A stretch of 64,000 nucleotides of DNA from Bisporella sp. PMI_857 (GCA_021307315.1 JAJSPD010000043.1:124001-188000); one strand, 5' to 3'; positions 1-12,021 are shown, counted from the first letter of the stretch. A program made the numbers and translations. Notes: generated by a model not told the origin, from the letters alone.

Positions 1-996
1 ATCTAATACAAAGTGAGGACAACGACACGCAATTCAAGCTGTTACAAGCAACAAGGAAAGCATATGCAGAAGGTAACGAACGTGTAAAGTTTACCACACC
101 CGCCTTGATCACGTCAGCCATGAAACTCGCTAGACGATACAAGTCACGCGAGCATTATGATGATAACTGGGAGTCGCAGTCATCTGCGCTTTACAAGTTC
201 ATGCATTCATCCCTATCAACACTTTATACTCGTGTCGGTGGTTCTGCAGAGCTATGCCTCCGTTTGTTTGTCGCTTGTGGCCAGATTGCGGATCAGACCG
301 GTGCCGAAGAGGTTAGCTATGAATTCTTTGCCCAGGCATTTACGATCTATGAAGAAGCCATCAGCGACTCCCGGGCACAATTTCAGGCGGTTTGTGTTAT
401 TGCTGGCGCTTTACACGACACAAGGAATTTTGGCAAAGAAAATTATGACACCTTAATTACAAAGTGTGCTCTACACGGAAGCAAATTACTCAAGAAACCC
501 GACCAATGCCGCGCAGTGTATCTTGCAAGTCACTTATGGTGGGCTGTGCCGAACGTTGCCAAAGGCGAGACAGAAGAGACACAAGGGGTATGTATTCTTT
601 ATTCATACAGATGGGGCTTGCACTGATCTCTCATAGTTGTATCGCGATGGTAAACGAGTTCTCGAATGTCTCCAGCGTGCCCTGCGTGTTGCGGATGCAT
701 GCATGGACACAGCAGTCTCCGTTGAACTCTTTGTCGAAATGCTTAACCGCTATGTATACTATTTTGATCAGCAAAACGAAGCAGTATGTAACCTCATATC
801 TTATCCTTGCGCAATTGCTAATGTCTATTAGGTCACTATCAAGTATCTCAATGGTCTCATCGAGCTCATACATTCAAATCTACAGACCAATCAAGAATCA
901 GCCACAATTGAAATGCCAAAACGGCATTTCCAACGAACACTAGAATCCATCAAGCTGCGAGGTTATGAAGGTGTCATCACTGAGGCGGCGAAGTGA
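1..996 (+). CDS. VPS35: VPS35, retromer subunit, C-terminal part (5' end outside window)
   Basis: Retromer scaffold subunit that recycles cargo from endosomes to the Golgi. The gene enters the window already open. Exons are 1-587, 637-783 and 832-996, joined by two phase-0 introns of about 48 bp with GTATGT donors; the second has a GCTAAT branch site. The stop TGA is at 994-996. The family-typical stretch [15 protein letters not shown] followed by [20 protein letters not shown] is clear, then helical-repeat sequence such as [18 protein letters not shown], and [19 protein letters not shown] in exon 2. The last exon ends with a short helix and GVITEAAK. About 310 C-terminal residues are visible; the PRLYL-type N-terminal region that binds VPS26 lies upstream of the window. 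Identity is from memory of the family; the splice sites and reading phase are directly seen. Confidence 0.93.
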
Positions 997-1617
997 AAGT
1001 GCGCGGAGTTTAAGTAGTTTTTCCAAGATTGGTCTTGGGCAGTTTCGAGTGTAAGATGAGATTTGAGGTCTGGTGTGCACTTATCGGGTTTCGTGATAAT
1101 GCAGCCCAAGGGGATAGTACGGCTAAGAAAGCCAACCCATATGTATGAATGTAGAGTGTAGCTGTCCCTAAGAATACTTAGATAATGGGTTCTGGTCACA
1201 TGACCTGGCCATATCCGACTGTTATCTATCCTCATATTCTAGCACGTATCAAGAGACAATTATCATTAGTGACTTTAGTATGGCTATCATAGAACGGCTC
1301 TCGCTGCTTCGAAGTATAGATCATGCATCTTGCTTTGTCCTTCGGAACTGATTGATTTTAGTGTTATCAGGTCCCAAGCCTCCTAAGACCCGTGCCGAGC
1401 CACCGACATGCGTACTTACCAATATCACTGCCCTCGAGTCTTGACATCGAACACAACATCATCCGACGCTCATTAATCCCCTTATAATAATGGGTTCTAG
1501 ATCACAGCTGGACTGCTGAACAACGACCAACAATCCCAATTTCCTATCCTTATTCTAATCGCTAGATAGTGGGTTACCCAGGACCTTCCTTTTGGCCCCT
1601 GGCCACACTGCTACAAG
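997..1617. other. Spacer between VPS35 and the M28-like gene
   Basis: No coding frame is supported. The block ATAATGGGTTCT followed by a GATCAC/GGTCAC sequence occurs twice (1183-1200 and 1486-1505), and a looser copy (GATAGTGGGTTACCC) lies near 1565. They sit in the presumed promoter of the downstream gene and may be regulatory or chance. Confidence 0.4.
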
Positions 1618-4271
1618 ATGGTCGACGAAAAGCCCAATAAATATGAACCACTACCGATACCTACCTACGACGAAGCAATAGGATCGTCTTCGCGGACCCC
1701 TACGCCATTGCGCGTCAATGAGAGCAGCGAGCCGGCGGAACGTGAGGGGCTTCTGGCAAATGATCCCGGAGGACGGTTACCAGTTCCAACCCGGAGGGCA
1801 GGCTTTCGACCTGTAGGCACAGACGATGGACGAGATTCCTTAGAAAATGATACGTTCCTTGGTCAATCCGATGAGCGGCATTCTACAGACAGTGAGAGGG
1901 AGTCGGTGCAGCGGGAGATAGAAGAGATGGAAATTCAGGAACCACCACAACCGCAATCTGCCTGGGGAAAGCGTATTTCGAGCCTGTCCCAATCCTTATC
2001 TTCAATAAATCTGCCGTTCAAGAAGCTGCGATTCCCAAAACTGGACGCAAACTTCTGCATTTTACTGAGCAGGTGTTTCGCGGTCCTATTGGTTATGGGG
2101 ATAGTATATCTGCTCTTCATGAGTGATCTATTCCCGGGCATTAATCAGCGCATGGGTGGGCAAATGTTCGATCCGGAAAGCGTGCGAATATACGTGCAGA
2201 AACAGGTCGACCCGGTGCGGATGCGAGAGAAGTTGATGAAGATTACACAAAACGATCATTTGGCGGGCACGGAGGGCGACTACGTGCTAGCGAAATATGT
2301 GCATGACTTCTTTCAGAGTGCTGGGCTGGAGAATGTGCGGATGGAGGAATACGATGTATACTTGAACTATCCCAAGGCAGGTGGGAGGAAAGTAGAGCTT
2401 CTTGCTCCAGACGGAAAGGTGCAGTGGAGTGCGAAGATAGAAGAAGATAATATGTACACGGATCCTCCGCGACAAGAAACGCCAGTCTTCCATGGCCATT
2501 CAAAGACCGGAGACGTGACCGGCCCTCTAATATATGCCAACTATGGCTCGAAGGACGATTACAAAAGGCTAGCCGACCAAGGTATTGAGACAAAAGGGGC
2601 TATTGCGTTGGTGAGACATTATGGTAGCCAGAAAGACAGAGCTTTGAAGATCAAGGATGCTGAGCTGGCTGGATTCGTTGGCTGTATAGTTTACAGTGAT
2701 CCTGCTGACGATGGATTCGTCCAAGGCGAGGTTGCACCTAATGGTAAATTTATGCCAGAAGGAGCAGCTCAGCGCGGATCTGTCGGTCTAAGAAGTTGGG
2801 TTATTGGAGACATTCTGACTCCTGGATTTGCTAGTATCAAAGGAGCAAAACGAGTCCCAAAAGAGAACAATCCAGGTCTAGTAAACATTCCTAGTCTACC
2901 TCTATCTTGGGGAGATGCAAAAGAGCTGTTGAAAGGCATCCAAGGTTTTGGGCAATCGTCTTCAGACAACTGGAAAGGAGGTATCCCCGACATAGGATAC
3001 TGGTCCGGAAATTCCTCTTCGCCCAAAGTCCATCTAGTCAATCAACAGGACGAGGTCGATGAGCAACGGATCTGGAACGTGATGGCCAAGATCACTGGCA
3101 TTGAGCAGGGGGAAAAGTCAGTTATCATTGGTAATCACAGGGATGCGTGGGTTTATGGTGCTTCTGATCCTGGATCTGGAACTGCTGCTATGCTCGAATT
3201 AGTCACCATATTTGGAGACCTGATGTCTCGTGGGTGGCGGCCACTACGGACCATTGAATTTGCTTCATGGGATGGTGGAGAGTATAATCTTATTGGATCT
3301 ACGGAGTACGTTGAGAACAATGTGGAAGCCCTACGGAAAGATGCCTATGTGTACCTGAATGTCGATTCTGGGGTAGCAGGTCAGGAGTTCAGAGCGAGGG
3401 GAAGTCCGGTTTTTAGGAAATCACTTCTACGTGTGTTGGACCGCATCACAGACCCATTACAAAACGTGACTCTAAGGGAGTTGTGGGATCGACGAGGTCG
3501 AGAACTCGATGGCCTTGGGGCAAGCAGCGACTATGTTGCATTTCAAGACATCGCTGGCACTTCGAGCCTGGATATTAGCTTTCTGGGACCTCACCCGTAT
3601 CACTCTGCTTACGATAATTTCGAGTATATGGACAATACTGGTGATCCTGGCTTCGTCTACCATGGTCTGCTTGCTCAAGCATGGATTTTGTTGGTCCTTG
3701 AGTTCTCTGATCGTCTTATTCTGCCATTTGACATTTCTACATACTCTGCAGCTCTTACGCAATGGACAATGGATCTTGAGAACTGGGCTACTTCCAAAGG
3801 GGCGGCCACTCAATTGGGAGATTCCGCATGGTCAACGAATCCTCTGCGCGAGGCTGTATTACAATTCAACAACGATGCCAGAAATTTTGAAAAATGGGAA
3901 CTGGAGTGGGATGCTGTTGTGCTTGGAAACAATGGTTTCGAAAGCACAATCATGGGAGCGCATAGGAAAAGTCATAACAATCGTATGGCAAACTTTGAGA
4001 CACATTTGCTAGATTTGGACAAGGACGGCGGCGTAAGTACTAGAATTAACCAAACATCAAGTCATATATTAAAGATTTATAGCTGCCCAACCGAACACAA
4101 TTCAAGCACATCCTTTTCGCCCCAGAGCTTTGGGACAGCAATATTGCGGAATACTTCCCAGCCATACGAGACGCAATAAATGAGGGCAATTGGGCGCTGG
4201 CTAAGGTTCAAGTTGAAAAAGCGGCGGCAATAATAAAGAGAGCGAGTAAAAAGCTCATTGGAAACACCTGA
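1618..4271 (+). CDS. M28-family, transferrin-receptor/glutamate-carboxypeptidase-like membrane protein, catalytic Glu replaced
   Basis: Type II membrane protein of the PSMA/NAALADase/transferrin-receptor group, the group of yeast Tre1/Tre2. Exons 1618-4032 and 4083-4271 (intron 4033-4082, GTAAGT...TATAG) give 867 residues. The N-terminal 140 residues are polar and cytosolic with PIPTYDEA, close to but not a PPxY motif. One membrane helix lies at about 145-168, then a PA-like insert, the M28 fold at about 490-690 and a TFR dimer domain that the second exon completes (ILFAPELWD, GNWALAKVQVEKAA). Zinc ligands are all present: H507, D517, E555, D583, H662. The position of the general-base Glu (Glu424 of human GCPII) is Gly554, in SWDGGEYNLIGS. 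I infer a non-catalytic receptor or adaptor role, perhaps in sorting membrane transporters, but the intact metal site leaves this open. The first ATG, which gives the long acidic tail, was chosen. Confidence 0.9.
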
Positions 4272-4535
4272 ACGGATATCTCCTGTATATCTTTTGTGTA
4301 TATTTTTGAGCGTTGCATTCTCGGCGTTCGGCTAGGTTGGAAACTTGGATGGTTACAGTGGATCCGTTACATGAGTGTAAATCATTATACATTCTCTATG
4401 CTTATGTTTACTAGTTCATACATGCTGTCATGCGGTAACGATGATTGTGGTTGACTGCAGAACAAATTCGACCGCCTTTAAAATTCGTCAGCTTTCAATT
4501 TTCTTGACATAGCTGATGGTATGATATAAGGGTTC

Positions 4536-5556
4536 TCAACGCACTGTTGATGTTATGCCATCCGGAAGCTTCTCGACCGTTGCCTCTATAGTGCCGATTG
4601 TCCCACGCACAGCATCTGTTAAGGTAAGAATAACCTCAACGCTCTTCACTCCACCAGTCACAATGCCCACGGGCAGCGGATTTCCCTCACCTAAATGTTA
4701 AGCGTCAGTCACCATCTCGTGTTACAGAAACCACAACAGCGCATTGACTCAAGAACTTACTCCATGGGATGCCCGCTCCAAAACTCCCTAATCCACAGTC
4801 TTTATTCACCTTTCCCTCGTACGCATACCTCCCCCCGATAACTAGCAGCGCAATCAGTGCTGCGAATTCAAATAGGAAAACTATAACAAAGATAGTGATT
4901 TTTAGGGTGCCGACATCAGAGACGGACTTTTCGGGGTTGGTGGAACCGGATGTGTGGAGGAATAAATCGTGGGAAGCGGAGGCAGTTCCGGGTCCTTTAG
5001 TTGTCATGCCTAGGATCACTGTTGCGATGACTGGGTTTCTTGTTAGCTTTGGAGCAGGAGGAATGGGGAAGCCGGCGACGTACAGAGAATGGCGAACAGG
5101 CCGACCCCGACCCAGCCTAACGCATAGTCACCAGGATAGGCAACACGGATGCATAATGCGAATAGCACAAGCCCGACCAGAAGGTATAAGTAGATAAGGG
5201 AGATTCCCCAGCGTAAAAGATGTTTCCGCCAGCCCGAAACGAGGTCATGCTCATGTAGCGGGTGCAGAAGAGTGGTAAGGAGGAGCACGGAGAGGATGTC
5301 GGAGAGCAGGATTATGGTGGATGTTGCGAGAAGGGTGTGCAGGCGTGCAAGGGGCTTCGTGCAGCCGTACGGTGCGGGAAGGAGGAATTGCGTCGTGAAC
5401 TAGAGGTTAAGGTGGTGTTAGTGGATGCAGATAAGGGGAGCTTGCGAGGTGAGGGGGACATGAGGCAGCGGAACCCACTGCGACAGAGCCTAGAAAGAGG
5501 GAGATTGTGATTAAGGTCACAAAGTGGTCTCTGTAGTGGCATTTTGGGGAGCCCAT
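4536..5556 (-). CDS. Multi-pass membrane protein of unknown function
   Basis: Four exons on the minus strand were assembled from splice signals: 5479-5556, 5084-5399, 4761-5030 and 4536-4690; phases match at every junction. The introns have donors GTGGGT, GTACGT and GTAAGT; CTTAAC and GCTAAC branch sites are visible in the first two and the third ends in TTAACATTTAG. The 272-residue product starts MGSPKCHYRDHF, then has about five hydrophobic segments (near residues 12-26, 48-64, 80-98, 110-124 and 168-190) and a short polar tail ending with GITSTVR. A Ser/Thr/Pro-rich loop with GTASASHDLFLHTSG separates the last two helices. I do not recognise the family. It converges on the M28-like gene with 264 bp between the stops. 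The first junction (weak donor) is the least certain part. Confidence 0.6.
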
Positions 5557-6791
5557 TCTAGCTATAGGATCGCATCAACGAGATCGAAAAGGAGATCTGA
5601 GGAAGTTCATCTCCTCGTGGAAAGATATCGATCTTCATCATGGAGTGCCGCATTTGGACTGGGCTGCACAATGCGGCTTCGGGGTAACTTCATTCGCAAT
5701 GGATCCCTTTGTTCGTCTTCAAGCTCGCGTAACACAAAATAACGTCTTCGATGGCTTTCCCTTTTTATTTGTACGCTAGGGAGGGAACCTGCCGTTCCCA
5801 CTAGGCATATTTCTAGGTTGACCACGCGTTCGGTTAGAAATATTCCATTATACAGTCTTCAGTCGCACCTCCACAGCATCAGAATCATCGTCGACTTCAT
5901 GTTTCGTGAAGCGCATAATCCATGTGCAGGGTACATGAAGAGCTAGAAGAGAACAGGTTTCGCCATCTCGAGCCTCAGCCGGAGACGTCCAGCTTAATAA
6001 GAGTGGAAATCAACTAAACCGAAGCTTCATATTTACCACCTCATGCTGCTCTTCGATGTATCCGTGTCGCCTTAGGCTTTGTTCCAGTGCGCCTCAAGTA
6101 TGATATATACATAAACTCCTCGGGATGTTTGGACAGAAACTCATGCGCAATGTACCGACATCGTCCAAAAATGCGCGGGCTCACACTTCGTCGATTAGCA
6201 ATGAAAACGAATATTAATCCCAAAGCTAGACCAGAACTTGACCTGCATGCTGCAATAAAACTCCTTGAGGCTGCAAGAGAGAGCATAGTCTCTCTAGGGC
6301 TCTCCTAACCGCGATTTAATAGTCAAGTTATTCGAGCATCTTGTTGATTTCAATATTAGCATGCTGGGGTGGTCAAAAATGAGACACACTTCGCGAAAGG
6401 GAATTCAGCACGCAGAGATATAAAAGTAAAGAAGTATATTCGAAAGATAATATATTTATGTGTTATTGTATATTAGGTATCTCTATATAATTTGGCCGTA
6501 ACGCCATACAATGCCCGCGCTCCAGCACTTGGGCGCTTCGGTTTTCCGAACTCCTCCGGAACCTGTGTTCTAGATATTATTACATTAAATAACGCATCAT
6601 TCATGTGCGTGATTCCATTACTTCTTCCTTCTTGCATGGCTCATATCTCTTCTCGAGCTCTTCCGTCCATGATCGTCAGGTATCCATGCTCATCATTCAT
6701 GTTATATGTTGTTGCTGGTAGATATCGGTTTTTGAGGCTAACTTGGACAGAGGGCATTCGGCACTGAAATGTGCTATCATGGCCCGCCCGC
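5557..6791. other. Spacer with an unresolved minus-strand coding signal
   Basis: About 1.2 kb without a gene I can model. On the minus strand, 6286-6041 encodes a hydrophobic N-terminus (SGLALGLIFVFIANRRS) and 5968-5855 holds an open stretch that ends GETCSLLALHVPCTWIMRF...EVRLKTV. Possible GT/AG sites lie between them, but no combination I tried keeps the phase cleanly. It may be a small two- or three-exon gene or a relic. Confidence 0.25.
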
Positions 6792-7520
6792 TCAAACTAA
6801 GAGAGGCGTTGGCCGTGCGACTCTACGTACCGCACCTCCTGTCCGCGTGGTATTTGACCAGGATGGGTATGTTGTGTGCCATTGTCCATCGTCATATGTC
6901 GCTGTTGTGGTAGCTGTTGAAGAAAGGACTCCTGTGGAGATGTTTGAAATATTAATTGACGAGGCAGAAGTGGCTATGGCAGTGGTGAACGAAGCTTCCG
7001 TGGATATCAAGGAGCTGATCGAAGATGTTGGCAAGGATTGAGTTGGCGTGGACTCGCCTGAGGTGGCAGACAAAGATGGCGAGGACTCGGACGTTGTCGG
7101 CAGAGGAGCTGGAATCTCAACAGTGGTAGACAGCGGGATAACGTTGATGACCGAATATCTAGTGGTGGTGACCACTCTTGGAGATGCTGTGACGCTCTGT
7201 GTGACGCTCACAATCAGAGTCTCTGTAGACTCTGGGGCCTCAACACTGGTCGTTACATATTCGGTAGTAGGCAGAGGCTTTTCAGTTCTAGTTATTGTTG
7301 TCGTCGTAGGTGAGGAGTGTGTGACAGTTTGCTTAATTGTGACCGGCGCAGGCAATCCATCATCTCCAGTCGCAGCAGCGGGGCCCCCATCAACTGGTAC
7401 CACAGAATATGCAGCTCTCCTGACTAACGGCTCGAGCTGTCGAGGCACAAATGGTAATGAGTCGCAAAGCAGAAAGAGTGATGGTAACGCAAAGAAGGAG
7501 AGAGATATAGCTGCCTTCAT
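6792..7520 (-). CDS. Ser/Thr-rich secreted or cell-surface protein
   Basis: The product has 242 residues. A signal peptide is evident: M-K, then a hydrophobic run (ISLSFFALPSLFLLCDS). It is followed by VPRQLEPLVRRAAY with a dibasic RR that could be a Kex2 site, and then about 180 residues dominated by Ser, Thr, Pro and Val (PTTTTITRTEKPLPTTEY), the pattern of heavily O-mannosylated wall proteins. An upstream in-frame ATG at 7613 exists, but the start at 7520 was chosen because it puts the signal peptide at the N-terminus. No GPI-attachment tail is seen, so the protein is probably secreted or wall-associated non-covalently. A 34-bp GT...AG segment near the 3' end (GTACGT...CTCTTAG) would open a further 50 codons if it were an intron; it is shorter than normal fungal introns, so the unspliced stop is kept. 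Function unknown. Confidence 0.6.
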   Translation of the reverse strand: MKAAISLSFFALPSLFLLCDSLPFVPRQLEPLVRRAAYSVVPVDGGPAAATGDDGLPAPVTIKQTVTHSSPTTTTITRTEKPLPTTEYVTTSVEAPESTETLIVSVTQSVTASPRVVTTTRYSVINVIPLSTTVEIPAPLPTTSESSPSLSATSGESTPTQSLPTSSISSLISTEASFTTAIATSASSINISNISTGVLSSTATTTATYDDGQWHTTYPSWSNTTRTGGAVRRVARPTPLLV

Positions 7521-8833
7521 CTTGAAGGACCTGAGAGAGCGACGTTGGGTATTGGTACTTGCTGATCTTGAAAGTGGATTCGCAGAGTATAGAGAAGAAA
7601 GAGCTCTGACCAAGCGAAAGCGTTCGTATTATATGCAGACATACTGAAGGCAATAATGAGCGGGTGGTTGGGGATGGGGCGCAGAATTAACACTGTAAAT
7701 AGGGAGGCTGAACAAATCTGCGACACACCAACTAAGCCGCGCACTCTCATTTGATAGGCGGGTCGCTGTTTAAGATTATGTTTTGGTCTGGATACGCATT
7801 CACGCTATATGCGGCCACGATCTGCGAAGACAATGGCATTGTTTCGTTCAGACAGACGCTATTGTTTACACGCATGATGCTTCTGGAGAAGTACAGGTGT
7901 TTGCCAAGATTTATAGCCCCACTTCGATGAGTACAGTCCCCACTTCCCAGCCCCTTCCGCAGAGCCTCAAGTATTCCGCACTACCCAAACAATTAATTCG
8001 TTCAATTGCGAAAAATGTTCAAGGAGCTCCCTACGCAAGTTCAAATCATGACCGACGTGCCGAATAATTTGCTAGAAGCAACTTGGTCAAGGCCGGCCAA
8101 GGCTATAGTAGTATCGCATGCCAAAATCAACTCCGGATTAGACTACTTCATGAATCTCCATCTTAGAGCCATCTTGTTGAGTATGCGCCTGAGTTGAAAG
8201 ATTCTGCTTATCACGATGCGTTTGCCTTGTGTGATTTCATGGCCCGCAAAGGTGACCAGAGTTTTGTGGTATTGTTGAGGCAAATATGTCATCAAATTAT
8301 GATTGGAAGCTCTCGGTACACCGCTACCAAGTTTATACGTCCTATATCTTAATTGAAACTATTACTACACCAGGCCCCTCTGTATTGTGGCGCTTGCCAG
8401 GAAAAGACATGGCGAGTGAGATAAGTAGTCATGCTTACCTTCAGCTCCTGTCAGCTTCCCCAATTCATTTGAGTGAGCATATCGGCTCGTATTCCAACTT
8501 ACATTAATGCTCGTACGAGTAGACTACTTTTGCAGTTCACAGTTAGACCTTCGAAAGGATTGCATATAGCAATTAGCATCAAGCTAAAGTTTACGCGAGA
8601 GGAGCAAACTGATATTCGCATGATGTGATTGTTGCGATTCATGCCGTTATCGGGTATGCCGTAGAGACTAAGAGATTCTTCACCGAACTTTATCCTGTAA
8701 GCGGGAAGTCTCAGGGGGATCCACTACTTACTTACTTTCTTTCTTTCTTTTTCTTTTCTTTTCTTTTCTTTTAGACTGTCAGGAATAGGGTCAAAGTATT
8801 TCTGTCTGTCCTTGTACAATTACTTCTGTCGAG
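7521..8833. other. Spacer with short open stretches, possible gene relic
   Basis: No complete gene. Two plus-strand fragments in different frames look protein-like: 8006-8197 (FKELPTQVQIMTDVPNNLLE) and 8178-8353 (EYAPELKDSAYHDAFALCDF, then MARKGDQSFVVLLRQ). They abut across a frame change near 8180, which suggests a decayed gene, but the family is not recognised. Confidence 0.25.
8732..8772 (+). repeat. Polypyrimidine CTTT/CTTTT microsatellite
   Basis: An uninterrupted run of C and T (CTTTCTTT then CTTTT units) ends about 60 bp before the ATG at 8834. Such tracts are common in fungal promoters and 5' leaders near transcription starts; here it likely marks the promoter or leader of the F-box-like gene. 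Confidence 0.7.
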
Positions 8834-9799
8834 ATGGAAATCGAGCAAGCCCGTGAAATGCCATCCCAACTCGTCCTTACTGGCGCCGGGTCACATGACC
8901 CAGCCCTTACTATCAACCTCCCAGCTGAAGATGCAGACGAAAAGGAACAAGAAACTTTTTCTTTCCTATCTCTACCATTAGAGTTGCGACTGAAAGTCTA
9001 CGCATATCTCCTTCCACCCCGCCACCACACTATCGTCACACAAGCACCCTACGCTGGCTTCTTCTACAATACTTCGCCTTTCCCATCCGCCAACTATCCT
9101 TTCGGCCGCGCACCTCCTAGCCAGCGCACCTCCTACCGCGTCTTAACCTCCAATTATCATCGCGCGTTTCCTTATCCGGCAATCCATCCCTCCATTTTAC
9201 GTGTTTGCAGGCAGGTCCGTGAGGAAGCAGAACCAGTGCTCTATGGTGGAAAAGGCGTGAAGTGGGATTTTGGTTTGCATCTTGAGGCTATGAAGTCCTT
9301 CTGGAAAGAACGGAGTGTGATTGCGAGGAACAGCACGAAATATGTCAGCTTTGCTAAGGAAATTCCGTGCTTGGCGAATCGCGAAGGAGATATTGCGAGG
9401 AAAGTCGACATACGGTGGGAGGAATTCTGTCGCTTCATCTCTGAATTTTTGCCCAATGTCAAGGACTTGGATGTGAGGATGTGGAGCTCAAATGGGGCTG
9501 CAGAGTTGTTCCCCACATCGAAACTTCCCTTTGATTCTGAGCATGTTGAGGAGAGCAGAGCGTTGCAGCTCAAGGCATGGCAGAATTGGGAATGGACAAA
9601 AGAAATATTGGCTATAGAGCAACTTCGAAGAATTAATATTACTCTATGGAGTTTTAAAGCTGTCTGGGATGGTGGTGGGAGCAGATTCGATAGCTGGCTT
9701 GCGGGACGGATGGTGAGTGATGGAGTGGTTAGAGGCAGAATGATACGTGAAGGAAATGTGATCGAGTCTAGCATAATTTTACCTGGGTTAGCTTTTTGA
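8834..9799 (+). CDS. F-box-like / 2EXR-type protein
   Basis: Intronless, 321 residues. After a polar N-terminal 45 residues comes an F-box-like helix pair, FLSLPLELRLKVYAYLLPP (about residues 46-65), then a Pro/Tyr-rich loop and HPSILRVCRQVREEAEPVLY (about 119-138). This pairing of LPxELRxxIY and LLxVCRQIRxEAxPxLY is the hallmark of the large F-box-like or 2EXR protein family of filamentous ascomycetes. The C-terminal half (EEFCRFISEFLPNVKDLDVR; GSRFDSWLAGRMVSDGVVRG) looks like a degenerate helical or leucine-rich region. The family is inferred to act as substrate adaptors or in protein-protein binding; the substrate here is unknown. The polypyrimidine tract just upstream and the good start context support this ATG. 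Confidence 0.8.
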   Translation: MEIEQAREMPSQLVLTGAGSHDPALTINLPAEDADEKEQETFSFLSLPLELRLKVYAYLLPPRHHTIVTQAPYAGFFYNTSPFPSANYPFGRAPPSQRTSYRVLTSNYHRAFPYPAIHPSILRVCRQVREEAEPVLYGGKGVKWDFGLHLEAMKSFWKERSVIARNSTKYVSFAKEIPCLANREGDIARKVDIRWEEFCRFISEFLPNVKDLDVRMWSSNGAAELFPTSKLPFDSEHVEESRALQLKAWQNWEWTKEILAIEQLRRINITLWSFKAVWDGGGSRFDSWLAGRMVSDGVVRGRMIREGNVIESSIILPGLAF

Positions 9800-12020
9800 A
9801 TTGCACCTGACATTCTACAACGTTAATTGCTTGGTATTCCAAGGCTGCACCTGTACTATGCCCCGTTAGATAGCATCATGCTCGAAAAGCGCTGCAAATG
9901 ACATGGCACCTACGGTCAACCTATTTATCAGATTACTTTCAGGTCATAAATGATTTCTTGGGAACGCTTCTAATATTCAGAATACGGTAAGTGCAGGTCG
10001 GAAGACAGTTCCCCTTAAACAAGTCTCGACAGTCTTAGGCAAGCCACCAGAGACCTTTGCTGCAAACAAACATCTATGAAACTTGAGGATCTCAAGCAGG
10101 ATTGAGTTTCACTTCCACTTATCAATCTGTGATCTTTTGGTACACTTGTTATCTTTTTTAACAAATAAAACTCGTCCTCTTTCACCATTTTTCCAGGTTC
10201 ACCTCCCTCTTATTGGTCTATTGCTGCTACCAGTTTTATCTAAGCCATCCTGATTCGTCCAGACCGAAATCCAACTCCCTCTTGGTCCACGACCCAATTG
10301 ATCAGTATCACAAACAACACGAAGTCGAGCAAGGTGAGCGGTAGGAACCATTCCCTACCCAGAAGATAGTTGCTTGTCGTAAACTTTGACCACGGTCTGA
10401 CTCAACCCATTCAATTAGTAGGTGGACACGCAACGTCCTGAGATAAGGCCAAAGCCTTTGCGTCAGCTAGAAACCCAGTAAGGCTTGGCTGGTATACGAA
10501 CATCCAATCGGTAGCTTGAAGCGGGTAAAAATTTCCATGACAATGACAAACTTGCGACAAACTTGACTCAGTCCTGGGTGCTGGCCGACGAGTTTCTCGT
10601 GCCAACACTTCAAAACTTGATCATTGACTATCTCGATGTGGTCCTAAACAATAGTAATGGAGTTTACTACAGCCTTTTGCGTTATTTATATATCAATATT
10701 GCGGAAGTCCATTGCGTCAGTTGATTATTTCATATGCATGATCAACTAGCTTCTCCCGTCCCGTCGCAAATGCGTCACTTTGACTAATAGCCCTACTCGT
10801 TAACATTATTAAGTTTTTTCATAAAGAGCACGCGCCCTCTAAGGTATACTTAAAGAGCTCAGACTATTATACTGCTATTCGCCAGCAATGAGCAGTCGAG
10901 ACAACAATGGTGTCGAACTTTGGCTTCTGGTGGAGCAAGAAACTTACCACAATATCACATGTTTAAGTAGGAAGCAACCGGTAAAACATTATTGAAATTA
11001 CCTACGGGAGAGGTATACGCTTATAATTGAAAACTTCTGCCAATATATTGCCACAGAAGCTCACAGTTGATGCCATACGGAGAATGGGACAGAATTATCC
11101 TGTGGTGTGGCAACCAGCCTAATATGATACCAAATACTGAATCAAAATATAATAAATGCGCTTCGACTCTGCACATACAAGTTTCTGTCATCATCTTAGA
11201 ACGAACAGGCCATCTGGATGTTTCTTTGAGTCCTTTTCCAACATTTGAAAGTAGACCAGTAACAAAATCGAAATTCAAACAGCAATCAGCCAAAACAACA
11301 TGCCTTGCATACTCCAGTCCTAGCGTACGTGGAGAGTGTCCATATTCTAGACCGACATCCGCAATCTTTCGCGCAGCCTTATCAACTGACTTCCGAGCAT
11401 ATGTCGGTGTGTATGCGGGCATGATAGTTAAGGGAGCACTTGCCCGAGAAGCAAACAACGCCAGAAGTATTATATGATATTCGCGATTACCATTTGCCCA
11501 GCCCAGAGTATGTAGTGAAATGTCCTCTCGCTCCCCGGGTTCTTATTCCCAGACTTTTGCATGCTGCGTCACCGTGCTCCAACATTCTGGAAGCCAAGTG
11601 CTGATTGTAGTTTGCTATTCCAAAGCTAAGTGTAGGTGCTGATAATTATAATGAAGGCTGCATGCTCCTGCCAGTGAATGAGGCAATTTATTTACTCTAT
11701 TATAGTAGTTGTGGTATATCTTGTAAATTGTTCGCTTTGGTTCCTCCTACAGCTAGAAGTTTTATTCAGTGCTGTGTTGGCCATGCTCATCCCCTCAGAT
11801 TATGATCCACCTACAAAGTAGGTTAGAGAAATTAGTAAATCTCTAGTCACAGCTTATCCCATTCAAAAGTTTAATTAGCCCCTCCATTGACAGTATCTAA
11901 GTGGTATTCTAAGCTCCTTCTATTGCAACCCCAGATAGCACTACTAAATCCCAACATTTTTAGACTAGTACCCGAAATTCTATCAATTGAGTGGCCGGAA
12001 CCAATCTTCCGATTATTGCA
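9800..12020. other. Gene desert, first part
   Basis: AT-rich DNA without a supported gene. The only longer open frame, 11021-11458 on the minus strand (145 codons, with KAARKIADVGLEYGHSPRTL), and the one overlapping it on the plus strand (11067-11477) have no recognisable domain, no intron signals and no clear start context. One of them could be a young or decaying gene; I cannot decide. Confidence 0.3.
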
Positions 12021-12021
12021 A

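Noticed and set aside
4769..5197. 142-codon plus-strand frame
   Set aside because: It lies opposite the spliced membrane protein, whose four exons join in phase and show hydrophobic segments.
7048..7647. 199-codon plus-strand frame (Val/Thr-rich) over the Ser/Thr-rich gene
   Set aside because: It is the complement of the Ser/Thr repeats; the minus-strand product has a signal peptide at the right place.
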